A stretch of 64,000 nucleotides of DNA from Sinotaia quadrata (GCA_028829895.1 CM054178.1:103885558-103949557), one strand, 5' to 3'. Shown: positions 12,313 through 24,368, counted from the stretch's first letter. Numbers and translations are program-made. Notes: generated by a model from the letters alone, not told the origin.

Positions 12313-12639
12313 TTATATTACATACATCATTTTATATATTTCATATATTACATTGGTTTACATATAACATTTCCAGCTGAGCTGATAAGAAACAATCTTT
12401 TGAAGTAATAAAACAAATAAATAAAAAGTCATCAATGAAATCATAGCATTCGTTTCATATAGTATTAGCACGTTAGTAGAATTTTATTAATATTTTATGT
12501 ATGTTATAAATAATAAATATTTATAAAAATAATAATAAATAAAGAGAAAATTTAATTAAATAAATAAAAAGAAACCAACAAGAAAGAATTAAAATAAAAC
12601 GAGCAATAAAAATGGGGATTTTGAAATAGACGGCAACAA

Positions 12640-12790
12640 TTAGATTGGTGACAACACAACAAGAACAACACCACACACTCACTATAACGGTACGCTCAAA
12701 CTTTCTCTTCATGATCGAGAATCGAACCATAAACCTCAAGAGCGTGAGGTTCACCTCTGCTTCCTCTTTTTCTTCATACAGCATTACTCA
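12640..12790 (-). repeat. Possible tRNA-derived SINE relic
   Basis: On the minus strand GGTTCGATTCT (12728-12718) fits a Pol III B box well and follows CACGCTCTTGAGG. I cannot place a good A box or a tail, and no second copy is in the window. It could be chance. Confidence 0.2.
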
Positions 12791-13505
12791 GCCTATAAAA
12801 CAGCACATTACAATGTGATCAAATCTTGAAAGTAAATTACTTAAAAGCTACAAACTTAAGTATGTGTGCGCGTGCAAACAAACAACCAAACATCAAAATT
12901 ATGGACAAATAGAACACTACCTACAAACACACACATACCTACAAATCGAATTGAGAACCACTGTATTACAGTATATAAAATTTGTATACTAATTTTTATC
13001 AAAAGTGTTTTATTTTTATATTTTCAAAAAAACTGAGCCTACAGCAAAAATCTTACTTGTGATTTTCTTTGATACTTAGTTTATAAAGCACGCACACACA
13101 ACCCCCCCCCCTCCATAACTGTTCTAAATAACTACGATTGTTGGGGGGTTGCGGGGGGGCTAGAGCTATTGTCTATCTTATATCTATTACCTCACTCATA
13201 GTTACTCTGCAGTCCAATCTTGGAATATGGACTCTGCCTGTAATTTTAGTTAGTGCAGGAAAGGGGGGGGGGTGTATTTACACTAACTATCGTTTATCAT
13301 GACCACCCAGTCAGCCAGACGTAATAAGTTTTGATAGGTTAGTTTTGCAATGAATTTTACTCTGGTTGTTCAAGGTCAAATCTTTCGTGCAGCAAAATAA
13401 TGAAGAAACTGAATCCCTAGATTTTCTACACGACTTTGACTTATCGAGGTCATCAGGAAGAATTCTAGGGGCCATTTCCTGTTCCAGTACAACATATGTG
13501 AGCGC
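12791..13505. other. Unique AT-rich sequence with C/G runs, no gene seen
   Basis: Homopolymer C (near 13102) and G (near 13144, 13155 and 13264) runs stand out in otherwise AT-rich DNA. No gene or array is visible. Confidence 0.45.
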
Positions 13506-13656
13506 TTGACTGTATCTAATGGCGGTCTTAACACCTATTGAAATAGTTCACATGCTAGAATTAGATCAACATTCACTACATTGACTGTATCTAATGGCGG
13601 TCTTAACACTTATTGAAATAGTTCACATGCTAGAATTAGATCAACATTCACTACAT
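13506..13656. repeat. 75/76-bp tandem duplication
   Basis: Two copies start TTGACTGTATCTAATGGCGG. They differ by one A insertion (TAGAAATTAGA versus TAGAATTAGA) and one C/T change. Confidence 0.95.
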
Positions 13657-14227
13657 TGGTTCATGAACTTAGAGTGATTCGGAGTAAATGATGCAATAAT
13701 TTTACTTCATATTCATAAAATCCAGTGAACGAATTACATTCCTCAAGAAAACAGATCTAGCATATTGAGTTTAGACCACAAAAAAGCAACCCCTTTATCC
13801 CTTGTAATTTGTAACGCAAATTAAAATTTAAAGTTTTATCTAAAGTAAGAATTATCTATAAAAAAAAATACTATTTTGATTTAATTTTTTTGTTTACTCC
13901 TTCTTTGTATTATAAAAGTGTAAGTAAAGGATACATTACTATATTATATATAATATTTACAAAATACTTATTTTATTATTTGTTAACAATTGAGGTGGTT
14001 GTCGTCTAACTATCTGTCTATATTTGACTAGTAGATATATATATTAGAGAGAGAGAGAGGTATGGAGGGTGTTGGGCGGGGGTAGTGGGTGTACTCAGGC
14101 TTTTATTGCTATCAATCGCTAGTGTCAAAATGCGCGTCACATCAGAGATTGTTGGTACCACGCACAAGAAGAGATTCAGAGACTCTGTCCTTGTCTTACA
14201 AACTTCAGACACTTTCATTCCTGTCAG
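13657..14227. other. Unique AT-rich sequence, no gene seen
   Basis: Only short A/T runs, an (AG)n run near 14047-14059 and a G-rich stretch near 14075-14090. The minus-strand frame extending in from the next array has no recognisable C-terminal domain. Confidence 0.45.
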
Positions 14228-14701
14228 ACTAAAACTACAAATATAACAATCCAGCAAAGCCATGTCAACATCACTGTGTATTTGTGTCCTATACACAACA
14301 ATTACACTAAAACTACAAATATAACAATCCAGCAAAGCCATGTCAACATCATTGTGTATTTGCGTCCCATACACAACAATTACATTAAAACTACAAATAT
14401 AACAATCCAGCAAAGCCATGTCAACATCACTGTGTATTTGTGTCCTATACACAACAATTACACTAAAACTACAAATATAACAATCCAGCAAAGCCATGTC
14501 AACATCATTGTGTATTTGCGTCCCATACACAACAATTACACTAAAACTACAAATATAACAATCCAGCAAAGCCATGTCAACATCACTGTGTATTTGTGTC
14601 CCCTACACAACAATTACACTAAAACTACAAATATAACAATCCAGCAAAGCCATGTCAACATCACTGTGTATTTGTGTCCCCTACACAACAATTACACTAA
14701 A
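14228..14701. repeat. 78-bp minisatellite, 6 units, open on both strands
   Basis: Six exact 78-bp units start ACTAAAACTACAAATATAAC. Unit types alternate by diagnostic bases in the last third: A (TTTGTGTCCTAT), B (TTTGCGTCCCAT), A, B, then two of type C (TTTGTGTCCCCT). Because 78 is 26 codons, both strands stay open (143 codons plus, 185 minus). No domain or homology is recognised, so I treat the frames as by-products. Confidence 0.96.
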
Positions 14702-15476
14702 AATTAATTAAGAAATTGTCTAAGTAGATGTGCGTGCCGTGCGTGTGTGTGACTGAAATTATTTTCTTCCAAACAAATTCAACTCTTTTAATCTTTTAAA
14801 GTTGCCAGTTTGCTTCAGCTGATCTGGTGAATTACATTCTTTTCGAATTCACATAAGAAAAAATTTGTGGAAATTAGAACCGAAGAATACATTGCCGTGC
14901 AATCAATTGATCGACAACAATGTATTTTCATATGGTAGAGCTGTGGGTCGGACTCTGCACAGCAGGAAGACATTTAAGAATTCGTGGAGTTTATTTCTTT
15001 GCATGCTGGCATTAGATTAACTATCGATAAAGCTGTCGTGTAAATGTCAACAGACACTAAGCGACAGAAATGGGAAAGTGGAATGTGGCCCTACTCCACC
15101 AAAGTGGAGTGTTTTCTTTATTTTTAATCCGGAATTTTGCTTTTAAAATTTCTTATGTTCTTCACGTTCATGAAGTTAATTTTATTTCTTCGTTTTTTTC
15201 CTCTTTAATTTCTATTTAAACACTGGCTAAAAGTACAATCTCATCTCTGACTCTCTCTCCCCCCCCCCTCCGTCTTTGTCTCATCCCCTCTCTCTTTGTC
15301 TCTCTCCCCTCCTCTCTCTTTGTCTGTCTGTCTCTCTCTCTCTCTCTTATTTTTAAAACAAAAGAATTTTGACAGCCATTGGAAATGGGTGGATATACAG
15401 TATTGACGTCATTGATTTTGTCCAATTTGATCAGAATACTGTAGGGGAGAATGAGTTGCACAATGTGAGCATCTGT
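14702..15476. other. Unique sequence with CT-rich tract, no gene seen
   Basis: A CT-rich simple tract occupies about 15245-15345. Nothing else is recognised. Confidence 0.5.
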
Positions 15477-15805
15477 ATGTTTTGAAGTCAACAGAGAAAT
15501 TTTGGGGGCCATGTTTCGAAGTCGACAGAATCGTTTATTTGCCATGCATGTGTTTTGAAATCGACAGAATAATTTTTTTGGCCGCGTGTTTTGAAGTCGA
15601 CAGAATCATTTTTTCCCGTTCGTGTTTTGATGTCGACATAATCATTTTTCTGCCAGGTGTATTTTGAAGTCGACAGAATCCTTTTTTGCCGTTTGTGTTT
15701 TGAAGTCGACAGAATCGGTGTTTTTGCAGTGTGTTTTGAAGTCGACAGAAACGTTTTTTGCCATGTGATTTGAAGTCGACAGTATCATTTTTTTGTCGCG
15801 TGTTT
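15477..15805. repeat. Minisatellite of 30-39 bp with GTCGAC core, about 9 units
   Basis: Each unit carries TTTTGAAGTCGACAGAATC followed by a variable T-run and TTGCC. Unit length varies through the T-run and the linker. The palindrome GTCGAC is the best conserved part. Confidence 0.93.
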
Positions 15806-16214
15806 GTTGGGGCGGAGGGAGGCGACATCCACGTCGAACGCTGTGTCCTCTTAGAAGTGTAACTGTTAAAAAAGCAAGCATTCTGACAGTGACGACCTCT
15901 GACCTATTCACCTATCAGTAAAGAGAGTTGCGCATGCAGGCTAGTTCTTATCCCAGCTCGACTAAACGAACACTTCAGAACAATACAATTCGACTTTATA
16001 TAGTATAGAAAGTAACAGCAAATATAAACAAAATAATTACTATTATTATTATTATTTCAATCTAGATATTTGACCTAAGCACTTGAAAATATGTATTTTA
16101 TTTGTTTGAGAAATAAGTTTTATTTTTTAAAACAATGAATCCGCAAAGACTGATACTCGAACCACAAAATACAATAAGTGTTATAGAGAAATCGTCCCAT
16201 GCAAATATTTACTG

Positions 16215-16480
16215 TTGTGCTATAGCTGGATATCACGTGGGCTTTTGGGCTATAGCCGGATATCACGTGAGCTGTTGTGCTATAGCTGGATATCACGTGA
16301 GCTATTGTGCTATAGCTGGATATCACGTGAGGTGTTGTGCTATAGCTGGATATCACGTGAGCTGTTGTGCTATAGCTGGATATCACGTGGGCTTTTGGGC
16401 TATAGCTGGATATCACGTGGGCTTTTGGGCTATAGCCGGATATCACGTGAGGTATTGTGCTATAGCCGGATATAACGTGA
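16215..16480. repeat. 30-bp minisatellite carrying phased CACGTG E-boxes
   Basis: Nine units of exactly 30 bp contain CTATAGCTGGATATCACGTG. Perfect CACGTG hexamers start at 16234, 16264, 16294, 16324, 16354, 16384, 16414 and 16444. The ninth, at 16474, is AACGTG. Linkers are of two types (GAGCTGTTGTG and GGCTTTTGGGC). The 30-bp unit is 10 codons, so several frames on both strands are open. I see no gene in them. A regulatory role is possible but not shown. Confidence 0.96.
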
Positions 16481-16721
16481 GCAGTGCCATTTGCTTTAGG
16501 AGATGGTTAGTTTGAAACATCTGGCTCTGAACTATCTCAGAATGAGTTTTAAATTCAAGCAAACTTCCCACAGTGAATAATATTGATCTGACTGCACAAA
16601 TGCAACACATTATGATGTAATTTAAAAAAATAATAATAAATTATAATTATTCAATTTTAATAAGACATTCAAGTGCTCAATATTAATGAGTATTTTTTCT
16701 TTGATGACAACTAACGCGCAC

Positions 16722-17530
16722 TCTTTTCTTTCTTTCTTTCCATTTCCCTTTCTTTTACTCTCTTTCTTTTTTCCCTCTATCTGCTCTTTTGGTTTTGCTA
16801 TTCTCTTTCTTTTCCTGTTCTTTCTCTCCTTTTTTCTCTTGCGCTCTCCTTTTTTCTACATTAACCTTTTCCTCTCTTTCTCTCTTTTCTACAGACGCGA
16901 TATATTTCTCTCTCTTTCTCTGTCACTTCAACTCTCTCTTTAAATTTTATTGTCTTTCTCATCTTATTTATTTTCCTTTCCCTCTTTTTGTCTCTATCTC
17001 TCTTTTTATTTTTCTTTATCTCTTTCTTCCCCTGTTCTCTTTCCTTTACCTTTTTCCTTTTCTATTACCTCCATTTCATGCTCCCTCTTTCTTCTTTTCT
17101 CTCTTCTTCCCTTTCTCTCCATCTTTAATTATCTCAGTCGTTCCTGCTCTTGTTCTTCTTCTTTTATCTTTGTCTCCCTCCCTCCCTTTCTTCCTTCTTT
17201 CTTTTTCCCTAAATTATTCTGATTCTTTCCCGCTCTCTAACGCTAACTCTTCCCCGTAACTCTTCCTTCTCTTTCCCGCTCTCTAACGCTAACTTTTCCT
17301 CGTAACTCTTCCTTCTTCTCTAGCGGTCTCTCGGGTGCGACTTACACCTTTCTCTCTGGCTTTGCTCACACTCCCTGGCTCACACTCTCTTCTTCTCTGG
17401 CTCCACTCACAATCTTTCTCTGGCATTACTCACACTCTTTCTTCCTCGCTCTAATCATACATTCTTTCTCTCCGGCTCTACTAACAGCTTCTCCGGCTTT
17501 ACTTAACACTTTTCTCCTCTTTATCTACTC
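16722..17530. repeat. Long pyrimidine-rich (CT) tract
   Basis: About 800 bp on the plus strand is dominated by T and C (TTTCTCTCC, CTTTCCCTC words). Towards 17230-17520 it becomes degenerate repeats such as CTCTAACGCTAACT and CTGGCTTTGCTCACACTC. Phe/Ser/Leu-rich frames here are compositional. Confidence 0.9.
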
Positions 17531-17553
17531 ACACTCTTTCTCTGGTAGCGCTA

Positions 17554-17760
17554 ATCTTAGATTTTCTTGTGTTGGAAGAAGACTGGTGAGTCTGATATTG
17601 GTTCGGGTTGAAAGAATATTGGTGGATCTTAAATTGGCTTGTGTTGAAAGAATACTTGTAGGTCTGAGATTGGCTCGTGTTGAAAGAATACTTGTAGGTC
17701 TGAGATTGGCTCGTGTTGAAAGAATACTAGTAAGTCTGAGATTGGCTCGTGAGAAAAGAG
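17554..17760. repeat. 36-bp minisatellite, about 6 units
   Basis: Units contain TTGGCTCGTGTTGAAAGAAT then ACTTGTAGGTCTGAGA. Edge units are more diverged. Twelve-codon periodic frames appear on both strands. Confidence 0.93.
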
Positions 17761-17940
17761 TACCCGGTAGTTCTGATCTGAGAACTCTTGTTTCTACCCA
17801 AATCATCAAATCCTTGAAAAAAATCAGTTTTATCGGCTGTTGAAGTACTTTTGAATAATTGAATCCAAGAAGAATAAAGAATAGAGAAAAATATTGATTC
17901 AGAAAAATAAATAGATGGCGTGCTAAACGATCAATACCTG

Positions 17941-18330
17941 CTCAAAGCAAATAGAGTAAGGGGAGATTTCTTCAATGCCAAATACTAGAGTGTAAGCCCA
18001 AAGAATGTACAGTCAGGGGAAGATTATCTTCATAGACAAATACTAGAGTGTAAGCTCAAAGAATGTACAGTCAGGGGAAGATTATCTTCATAGACAAATA
18101 CTAGAGTGTAAGCCCAAAGAATGTACAGTCAGGGAAGATTATCTTCTTAGACAAATAAATGAGTGAACATTCACTCATTACATTCCGGGGAGATCATGCT
18201 GCTGCATGTTTTGATGTGTCAGCCCAAAGCAGAGACAAATCAGGGGCGATTATCATACAGTGTGTTTCGCTACGAAAGCACTTGCACTAAGGGGCGATCA
18301 TTCTGTGTTGTGATTCGCTATGACGCTAGG
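17941..18330. repeat. About 59-bp minisatellite with decayed 3' units
   Basis: Three good copies contain GGGAAGATTATCTTCATAGA and GTGTAAGCCCAAAGAATGTA. Beyond 18160 weaker relatives follow (GGGGAGATCATGCTG, CAGCCCAAAGCAGAG, GGGGCGATTATCATA, GGGGCGATCATTCTG). Confidence 0.85.
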
Positions 18331-18421
18331 AGTTTCTGCCAAAGACAAGAAAAATCGGTGTGTTTGTGGGTGGGTGGGGGGAATCATCAGAGAGTTGGTG
18401 CTACAAAAGTAAGAAAACAGC

Positions 18422-19030
18422 AGATGTGAGTCACACAACGAGGGTTCTATGGACATGAAGCTGATTGCTGTATTGTTATCTAGGAAAAGTTCAATTAGTG
18501 ATGTGAGCCACACACCAAGGTTGCTAAGGACATGAAGCTGATTGCTGTATTGTTAGTGTTTAATAAGTGATGTGAGCCACACACCAAGGTTGCAAAGGAC
18601 ATGAAACTGATTGCTGTATTGTTAGTGTTTAATAAGTGATGTGAGCCACACAACAAGGTTGCTAAGGACATGAAGCTGATTGCTGTATTGTTATCTAGGA
18701 AAGAGTTCGATTAGTGATGTGAGCCACACAACAACGGTGCTAAGGACATGAAGCTGATTGCTGTATTGTTAGTGTTTAATAAGTGATGTGAGCCACACAC
18801 CAAGGTTGCTAAGGACATGAAACTGATTGCTGTATTGTTAGTGTTTAATAAGTGATGTGAGCCACACAACAATGGTGCTAAGGACATGAAGCTGATTGCT
18901 GTATTGTTAGTGTTTAATAAGTGATGTGAGCCACACACCAAAGTTACAAAGAACATGAATCTGGTTGCTGTATTGTTTGTGTTTAATAAGTGATGTGAGC
19001 CACACACTAAGGACATGAATCTGGTTCCTG
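18422..19030. repeat. About 69-bp minisatellite, about 9 units
   Basis: Units contain GATGTGAGCCACACAACAAG and ATGAAGCTGATTGCTGTATT. Two tail types occur: GTTAGTGTTTAATAAGT, and TTATCTAGGAAA with AGTTC, at 18478 and 18692. The last units are diverged. Confidence 0.94.
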
Positions 19031-19968
19031 TATTGTTTGAGTTCCAGACAAAAATTCAACTAGAGATGTCGCAGAAGGTGCATGCACTTGTGTTTTACAG
19101 GAACTGGAATCATGAAAGTTGGCGAGTCATTATAAACGGTTAGCTCTTGACATGTTATTAATAACTGCAAAAGTATAACTGTCAAGTTTAGAAGAACCTT
19201 TCCCATTAAATTAGCTTGATGCAAGCATCATTGAGGTTATTACGATCGAGGCGCGGGAAGTGGTTTGGGTGGTAGGCAGGCATTACTCGAACAACGAATA
19301 GCGATTACAGTAGAAAAAAACATAATAATGAGTGATTTACATTGTCACCTTGGCTGCATTGAATATCTCGTAAAAATATTATATATAATACGCATTTTAT
19401 ACAGCTGGAATTTATTTGCTACTTCGTTAGATAAACCCTGGAGAACTTGGAAAGTTAATTGAAGGACAATTACTCATCGTTAGAAATGGGTTTATTATTA
19501 TCGATTGAGGAACTGCACTTCTGCCATGTAAAAAAACATACCTTCCATTTTCTATAAATTCACAATTTACACTGCAGGTTGGGAGCGGGGGCGAGAATGG
19601 ATAATACCCTACGAGAGATGTACACATTTCTTAAGGTCTGAAAATTATGTTTACAAACTGTCCGTTCTAAATGCTGCTCTTATATATCAGGGAGAGCTCT
19701 TATACTATGTAATCGTATATGTGTATTAGGATGTTTACAGGGAGAAAATATAGTCAGTATGTGATTATAATAATGGACTAGCCCAGCAAATTCAAAATAA
19801 ATAAGACTGATTCAGTAGCAAGCTATTGCTGATAACATTCTGTTACTGGAAACGTGTTCGATGCGATTAAACAGTGTATTATCTCTTACTATGACAGGCG
19901 TTCATTATTTAAATAAACGGACAGAAATTGAACTGTTTCTGAAAGTTTGGGTTGTCATTACACACACA

Positions 19969-20004
<36 letters not shown>

Positions 20005-21109
20005 ACTTATCTGACCAGATACTTTCGTATGTCACATCCGAATAGAACTGGCTAGTTCTTGGTGTCTTCTGAAATGGCATCAAGCCGAGACAGACTCAAG
20101 GGGCCACGTTAGAGAAAAAGAGAGGATGGCCCAGAATTCTCCACAGCTCCTTAATTAAGTCGTTGTCTGTAGTGTGGGTGTAGCGTCAGGGCCTTTCGAA
20201 CGGGACAGCACCGAGTCTGGTCAACAGTCGAGAAAGTCAAGACTTGACTTTGCCACGAGTTATCTTTTTCCAATGCCTGGCAGTGATTTAGTAATTCCGC
20301 TCTTTTCACTGTCTCGACCCCAGTCCAGTAACTCACGTAAGTTGTGTAGTTTCGTGAGGTCCATGAAGAAATCAGCATCACTTTTGCTTGCATTTTCTTT
20401 AGGCCGAGACGATCTCGCTGCGTGTTATTTACATCCGCATTAGAACCTCTCTCGGGGTGTGAAAGTGACTATGATGCATTACTGGTTCCAGTAAAATCCT
20501 AAATTTCAAATTAGTTCATTTACTGAACGACCGTTATTTAAGCCATATTTGTCGTCTTATGTTTTCAAGACGTCTGTCTTAAGATGAATGACTGTAGGTT
20601 AATTGATATTTCTTAAGTGCATGTAATTAAAATGTAATCAGCTATGCACGCTGTCTGGCAAATCACGGCCCGCTGCTCACTGCTGGGAATCTATTTAATG
20701 CTTCTACAATCAAAAATCCTTTCGCAATTTCGAAAATTGTCTTCCCTGTTGCCAGTCGTGTGTAGTCTAAGACTTTCGAACTATCGAAAGATAAGAAAGC
20801 TTTAAGGACCGCTCAAGTGATCACGCCATGCATTTAGCCAATGCTTCATAATAAGACACTCTTGAAAAATGAATCATGTTCTTAGAAAATCATGGTACAG
20901 TTCTTGCACTTATGGCGAGACAGAACTGAACTTGGCGTGTACAGGACATATATTGTCCTCACCTTGCTAATGAGAGATTGAATAAACACAGTAAGCAATA
21001 CAGGGAATATACACATGTAAGAGATAGACAAGGATGCATAGTCATTCTAAGTGTCTATTGTACAGATTACACTCGCATACTCAGATTGGGGTGGACAGGT
21101 TTACACAGA
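19031..21109. other. Unique sequence, no gene seen; (CT)n at 19968-19999
   Basis: About 2 kb without a recognisable gene. A CT dinucleotide run lies at 19968-19999. Overlapping frames at 20151-20443 on both strands (80-89 codons) match no family I know. Confidence 0.45.
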
Positions 21110-21695
21110 AATGTAGTAACACAGAGAACGTAATTTGTTAGAGATGAATAACACAGAGACAGAATTAGTCAGAGGTGTATAACACAATGGACAGAATTAG
21201 AGATATCAAAATCTCGGTGGACAGAACTAATTAGAAATGTGTAAAACAGAAAACAGAATTAGTCGAATGTATAACACAGTGGACAGAATTAGAGATGTAA
21301 TAACACAGCGGACAGAATTAGTCAGAGATATATAACACAGCGGACAAAATTAGTCAGAAATGTATAACACAGTGGACAGAATTGAAGATGTAATAATACA
21401 GCAGACAGAATTAGTTACAGATATATAACACGTTGGAAACAATTAGTTAATTATGTAATAAAACCGCGAACAGAATTAGTCAGAGATATATAACACAACG
21501 GACAAAATTAGTCAGAGATATATAACACAGCGGACAAAATTAGTCAGAGATATATAACACAGCGGACAAAATTAGTCAGAGATATATAACACAGCGGACA
21601 AAATTAGTCAGAGATATATAACACAGTGGACAAAATTAGTCAGAGATATATAACACAGTGGACAAAATTACTCGGAGAAGTATAACACACTGTGG
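21110..21695. repeat. About 32-bp minisatellite, family 1 of a related pair
   Basis: Units contain AGTCAGAGATATATAACACA then GCGGACAAAATT. The 5' half is heterogeneous (GACAGAATTAGAGATGTAAT). The 3' units (21478-21640) are nearly identical. The unit shares its plan with the array at 22665-23015. Confidence 0.93.
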
Positions 21696-22664
21696 TGTGG
21701 GTAGGTAAGGTTAAGAAAGATTTTTGAAAAGAATCTCACTCACATTTTTAAATCCTAACGTGGCCAACCATACGTCCACTCACACTTCGGTAGTGTCGGG
21801 TATTACAAAGTATTTGAAAATTTAAGTTATTGTAAATATTCATAATCACACAAAACAGCTACAAAACCCCCAATCTCAACCAGACTTAAAGACGATGACA
21901 ACAGTTTAAAAAAATAAATACTTGCAAACTTATAGAAATGAAGTAATGATGGCAGAAAGATTGATACTATAATATCAAGCTGACATGAGCGTATTCTGGC
22001 AGTTTGATATTTGCCTAGTGTCCACTGATTAAAACAGAATAAGAGTCTTTGTGTCTGTAAATTTTTTTTTAACTTGCCAGAGCTGACTGTTACGTTGATC
22101 ATGATGGCTTGGCAGTTCTTGCATGGGCCTGGTCAGCACAGGCTTTTGGTTTTGCATTGATAGAGGAATTCAGGTGGCCAGAGCCTGCTCTGAAGATCAC
22201 TCAAAATGGTGTAAGAAAGTGGCAGGTATTTGGCATCCCAAAAGAGTGCTGATTCTGAAACATAGAACACTCTTTCCTTTAAATTTCTAGTGCACTAACA
22301 CTGGTCGTACATCATTCATATATAGGAAAAATGAGGACACATTTTATAGATGAGTAAAGTCAAAATAGAATGAGTTAAAATCATCTTTGAGGCTGATTTT
22401 GGTGAACACAAATACAAACCGTGCTGGTTACTTGGTCAGTCAGCTAAATATTTGGCGAATTAATACTGCTTGACCTACTAGGTCTGACAAATTTGTATAA
22501 TATCACAAGTGATCGCCAGGGCCTTCGGGCACAAGAGACGAGATAACGGGTCAGTGTGAAACGCAAAATCTAGAGTTGGGCTCGCTCTGACGAGTCTAAT
22601 AGTGTTTTGAAGGTCTGGGAATCTCAAGATGAATGAAATGTTTAACGGCCACCCCTCGTACAGT
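21696..22664. other. Unique spacer between two related arrays
   Basis: About 970 bp with no recognised gene. A 91-codon minus-strand frame at 21827-22102 has no known domain. Confidence 0.45.
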
Positions 22665-23015
22665 CACAAACATGATGAACAGAATTAGTCATAGATGTGT
22701 AACATGGTGAACAGAATTCGCCATAGATGTGTAACATGGTGAACAGAATTAGTCACTGATGTATAACAGGTGAACAAAATTAGTCACTAATGTATAACAG
22801 GTGAACAAAATTAGTCACAGATGTATAACAGGTGAACAGAATTAGTCACTGATGTATAACAGGTGAACAAAATTAGTCACTGATGTATAACAGGTGAACA
22901 AAATTAGTCACTAATGTATAACAGGTGAACAAAATTAGTCACAGATGTATAACAGGTGAACAAAATTAGTCACAGATGTATACCACGGTTGTCAGAATTA
23001 GTCAGATATATATTC
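22665..23015. repeat. 31-bp minisatellite, related to the array at 21.1 kb
   Basis: Units contain AGTCACTGATGTATAACAGG then TGAACAAAATT. They share GACAGAATTAGTCA and ATGTATAAC with the upstream array, with AGG/GAAC in place of ACAGCGGAC. Confidence 0.93.
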
Positions 23016-23095
23016 AGTGTAATTCAAGCTAGCAGACAATGAAGTCAGCCTTACTTAAGAGCCCTGGTGATAAGACTGTAAATGACTGAAAAAGT

Positions 23096-23190
23096 AAGAA
23101 TCAAAATAAATCATATTATGTGCGTATTAACTGACAAAATCATTCAAAATAAATCATATTATGTGCGTATTAACTGACAAAATCATTCAA
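23096..23190. repeat. About 47-bp tandem duplication
   Basis: Two copies contain TCAAAATAAATCATATTATG and TGCGTATTAACTGACAAAAT. Confidence 0.93.
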
Positions 23191-23745
23191 ACAAAATCTG
23201 AATCCATGTGTCTGGAAAACTATATTTTGGATTCCTCCAGTTACTGAAATCAGATTTCTTTACAATTCTCTTCATATGGAAAATTAGCGTTTCTGGAACA
23301 CGTTGGTTTATTATATTAGAATTATGGAAATTGTGTTTAAAATAGTAATTTACAATTAACAATTAATATTTTGGTACTGTATTGTTTATGAAAATACATT
23401 TCTAGAAACCTTGTGGGTAAATAAAAGGAATATTTTTTCTAGAATCATGTAGTTAAGGAAATTAAATTTATGGAAACAGTGTAGATTCGAAAAAGAGACT
23501 TCTAGAATTTCTGTAGGTCAAACAATTATTATTGTGAAATATTTGTCTAAGGGAAATTATTTTTTAGAGTCTATTTGATTAAGAAAATTAGATTTCCGAA
23601 ACCATTTGCATAAGAAAATTAGTTTTCACAATCGCTCATTCTAAAGAAAATTTCTTGATTTCTATAGTTATGAAATACTTGGGGTTTTATTAATTCCTGC
23701 TCCTGAGTAAACTCCCTTATTTACTTAAATCTGATCAAGTTATTT

Positions 23746-23900
23746 CTCTGGAGTCCCAGCATGTCCCTAGACGTATTAGTTTTCTGAGGTCCCAGCATGT
23801 CCCTAGACATATTAGTTTTCTGGAGTCCTAACACAATCTCTAGACTTATTAGATTTCTGAAGTCCTAATACTTCTCTAGACTCATTAGTTTTCTGGAATC
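23746..23900. repeat. About 38-bp diverged minisatellite, 4 units
   Basis: Units contain TTATTAGTTTTCTGGAGTCC and a variable CAGCATGTCCCTAGAC part. The last two copies are diverged. Confidence 0.85.
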
Positions 23901-24070
23901 TTGTACCTGAGGGGATTAGTTTTGGACAGATTTGAGTTGGATGTTTGTCAACAGGCGAGTGAAAATGAAGAGTGTGGTCTTAACTCATTATCTTGCAAAA
24001 ATTTTATGTGAACGTTTCTTGTACTGACCATTAAGCCAGTGTGTGTAAATGTGTGATATCAGTCAAATTA

Positions 24071-24368
24071 GTTAGTCTCGGTTGTCCACATAATACACAA
24101 TCCTATTTAGAAGCTGCTGCAAAACCGACCTGGCTTGTTCAGCTTGGAGACTCTTCTGTAAATGACTACATAAAACACTACAAACGAAGTCTGGGCTCAG
24201 ACGTCAAATCACCGGCAAGCCGCGTGTTGCCGCCACGTGAACCCCACCAGTGGTCTAACAACATCCACCAGTGTCGATCCTCATCCTAACAGGGCTCGTC
24301 AGTCATCTCGCTTAATCCCGATCACGTCCTAAATAGGATTGCGTATTATGTGGACAACCGAGACTGAC
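24071..24368. mobile_element. MITE with about 40-bp terminal inverted repeats
   Basis: The left end GTTAGTCTCGGTTGTCCACA (to about 24110) is repeated in inverted form at 24329-24368. The innermost 37 bp differ at a single base (ACACAATCC versus ACGCAATCC). Total length is about 298 bp, with a GC-richer interior and no transposase. I could not define a target-site duplication, so the superfamily is open. An 82-codon frame inside it is not a gene. Confidence 0.8.

Noticed and set aside
16689..17259. Phe/Ser/Leu-rich frames resembling membrane proteins (up to 156 codons)
   Set aside because: They are the translated pyrimidine tract. T- and C-rich codons give hydrophobic runs by composition alone.
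24041..24289. 82-codon plus-strand frame starting with ATG
   Set aside because: It lies almost wholly within the MITE and crosses its terminal repeat.
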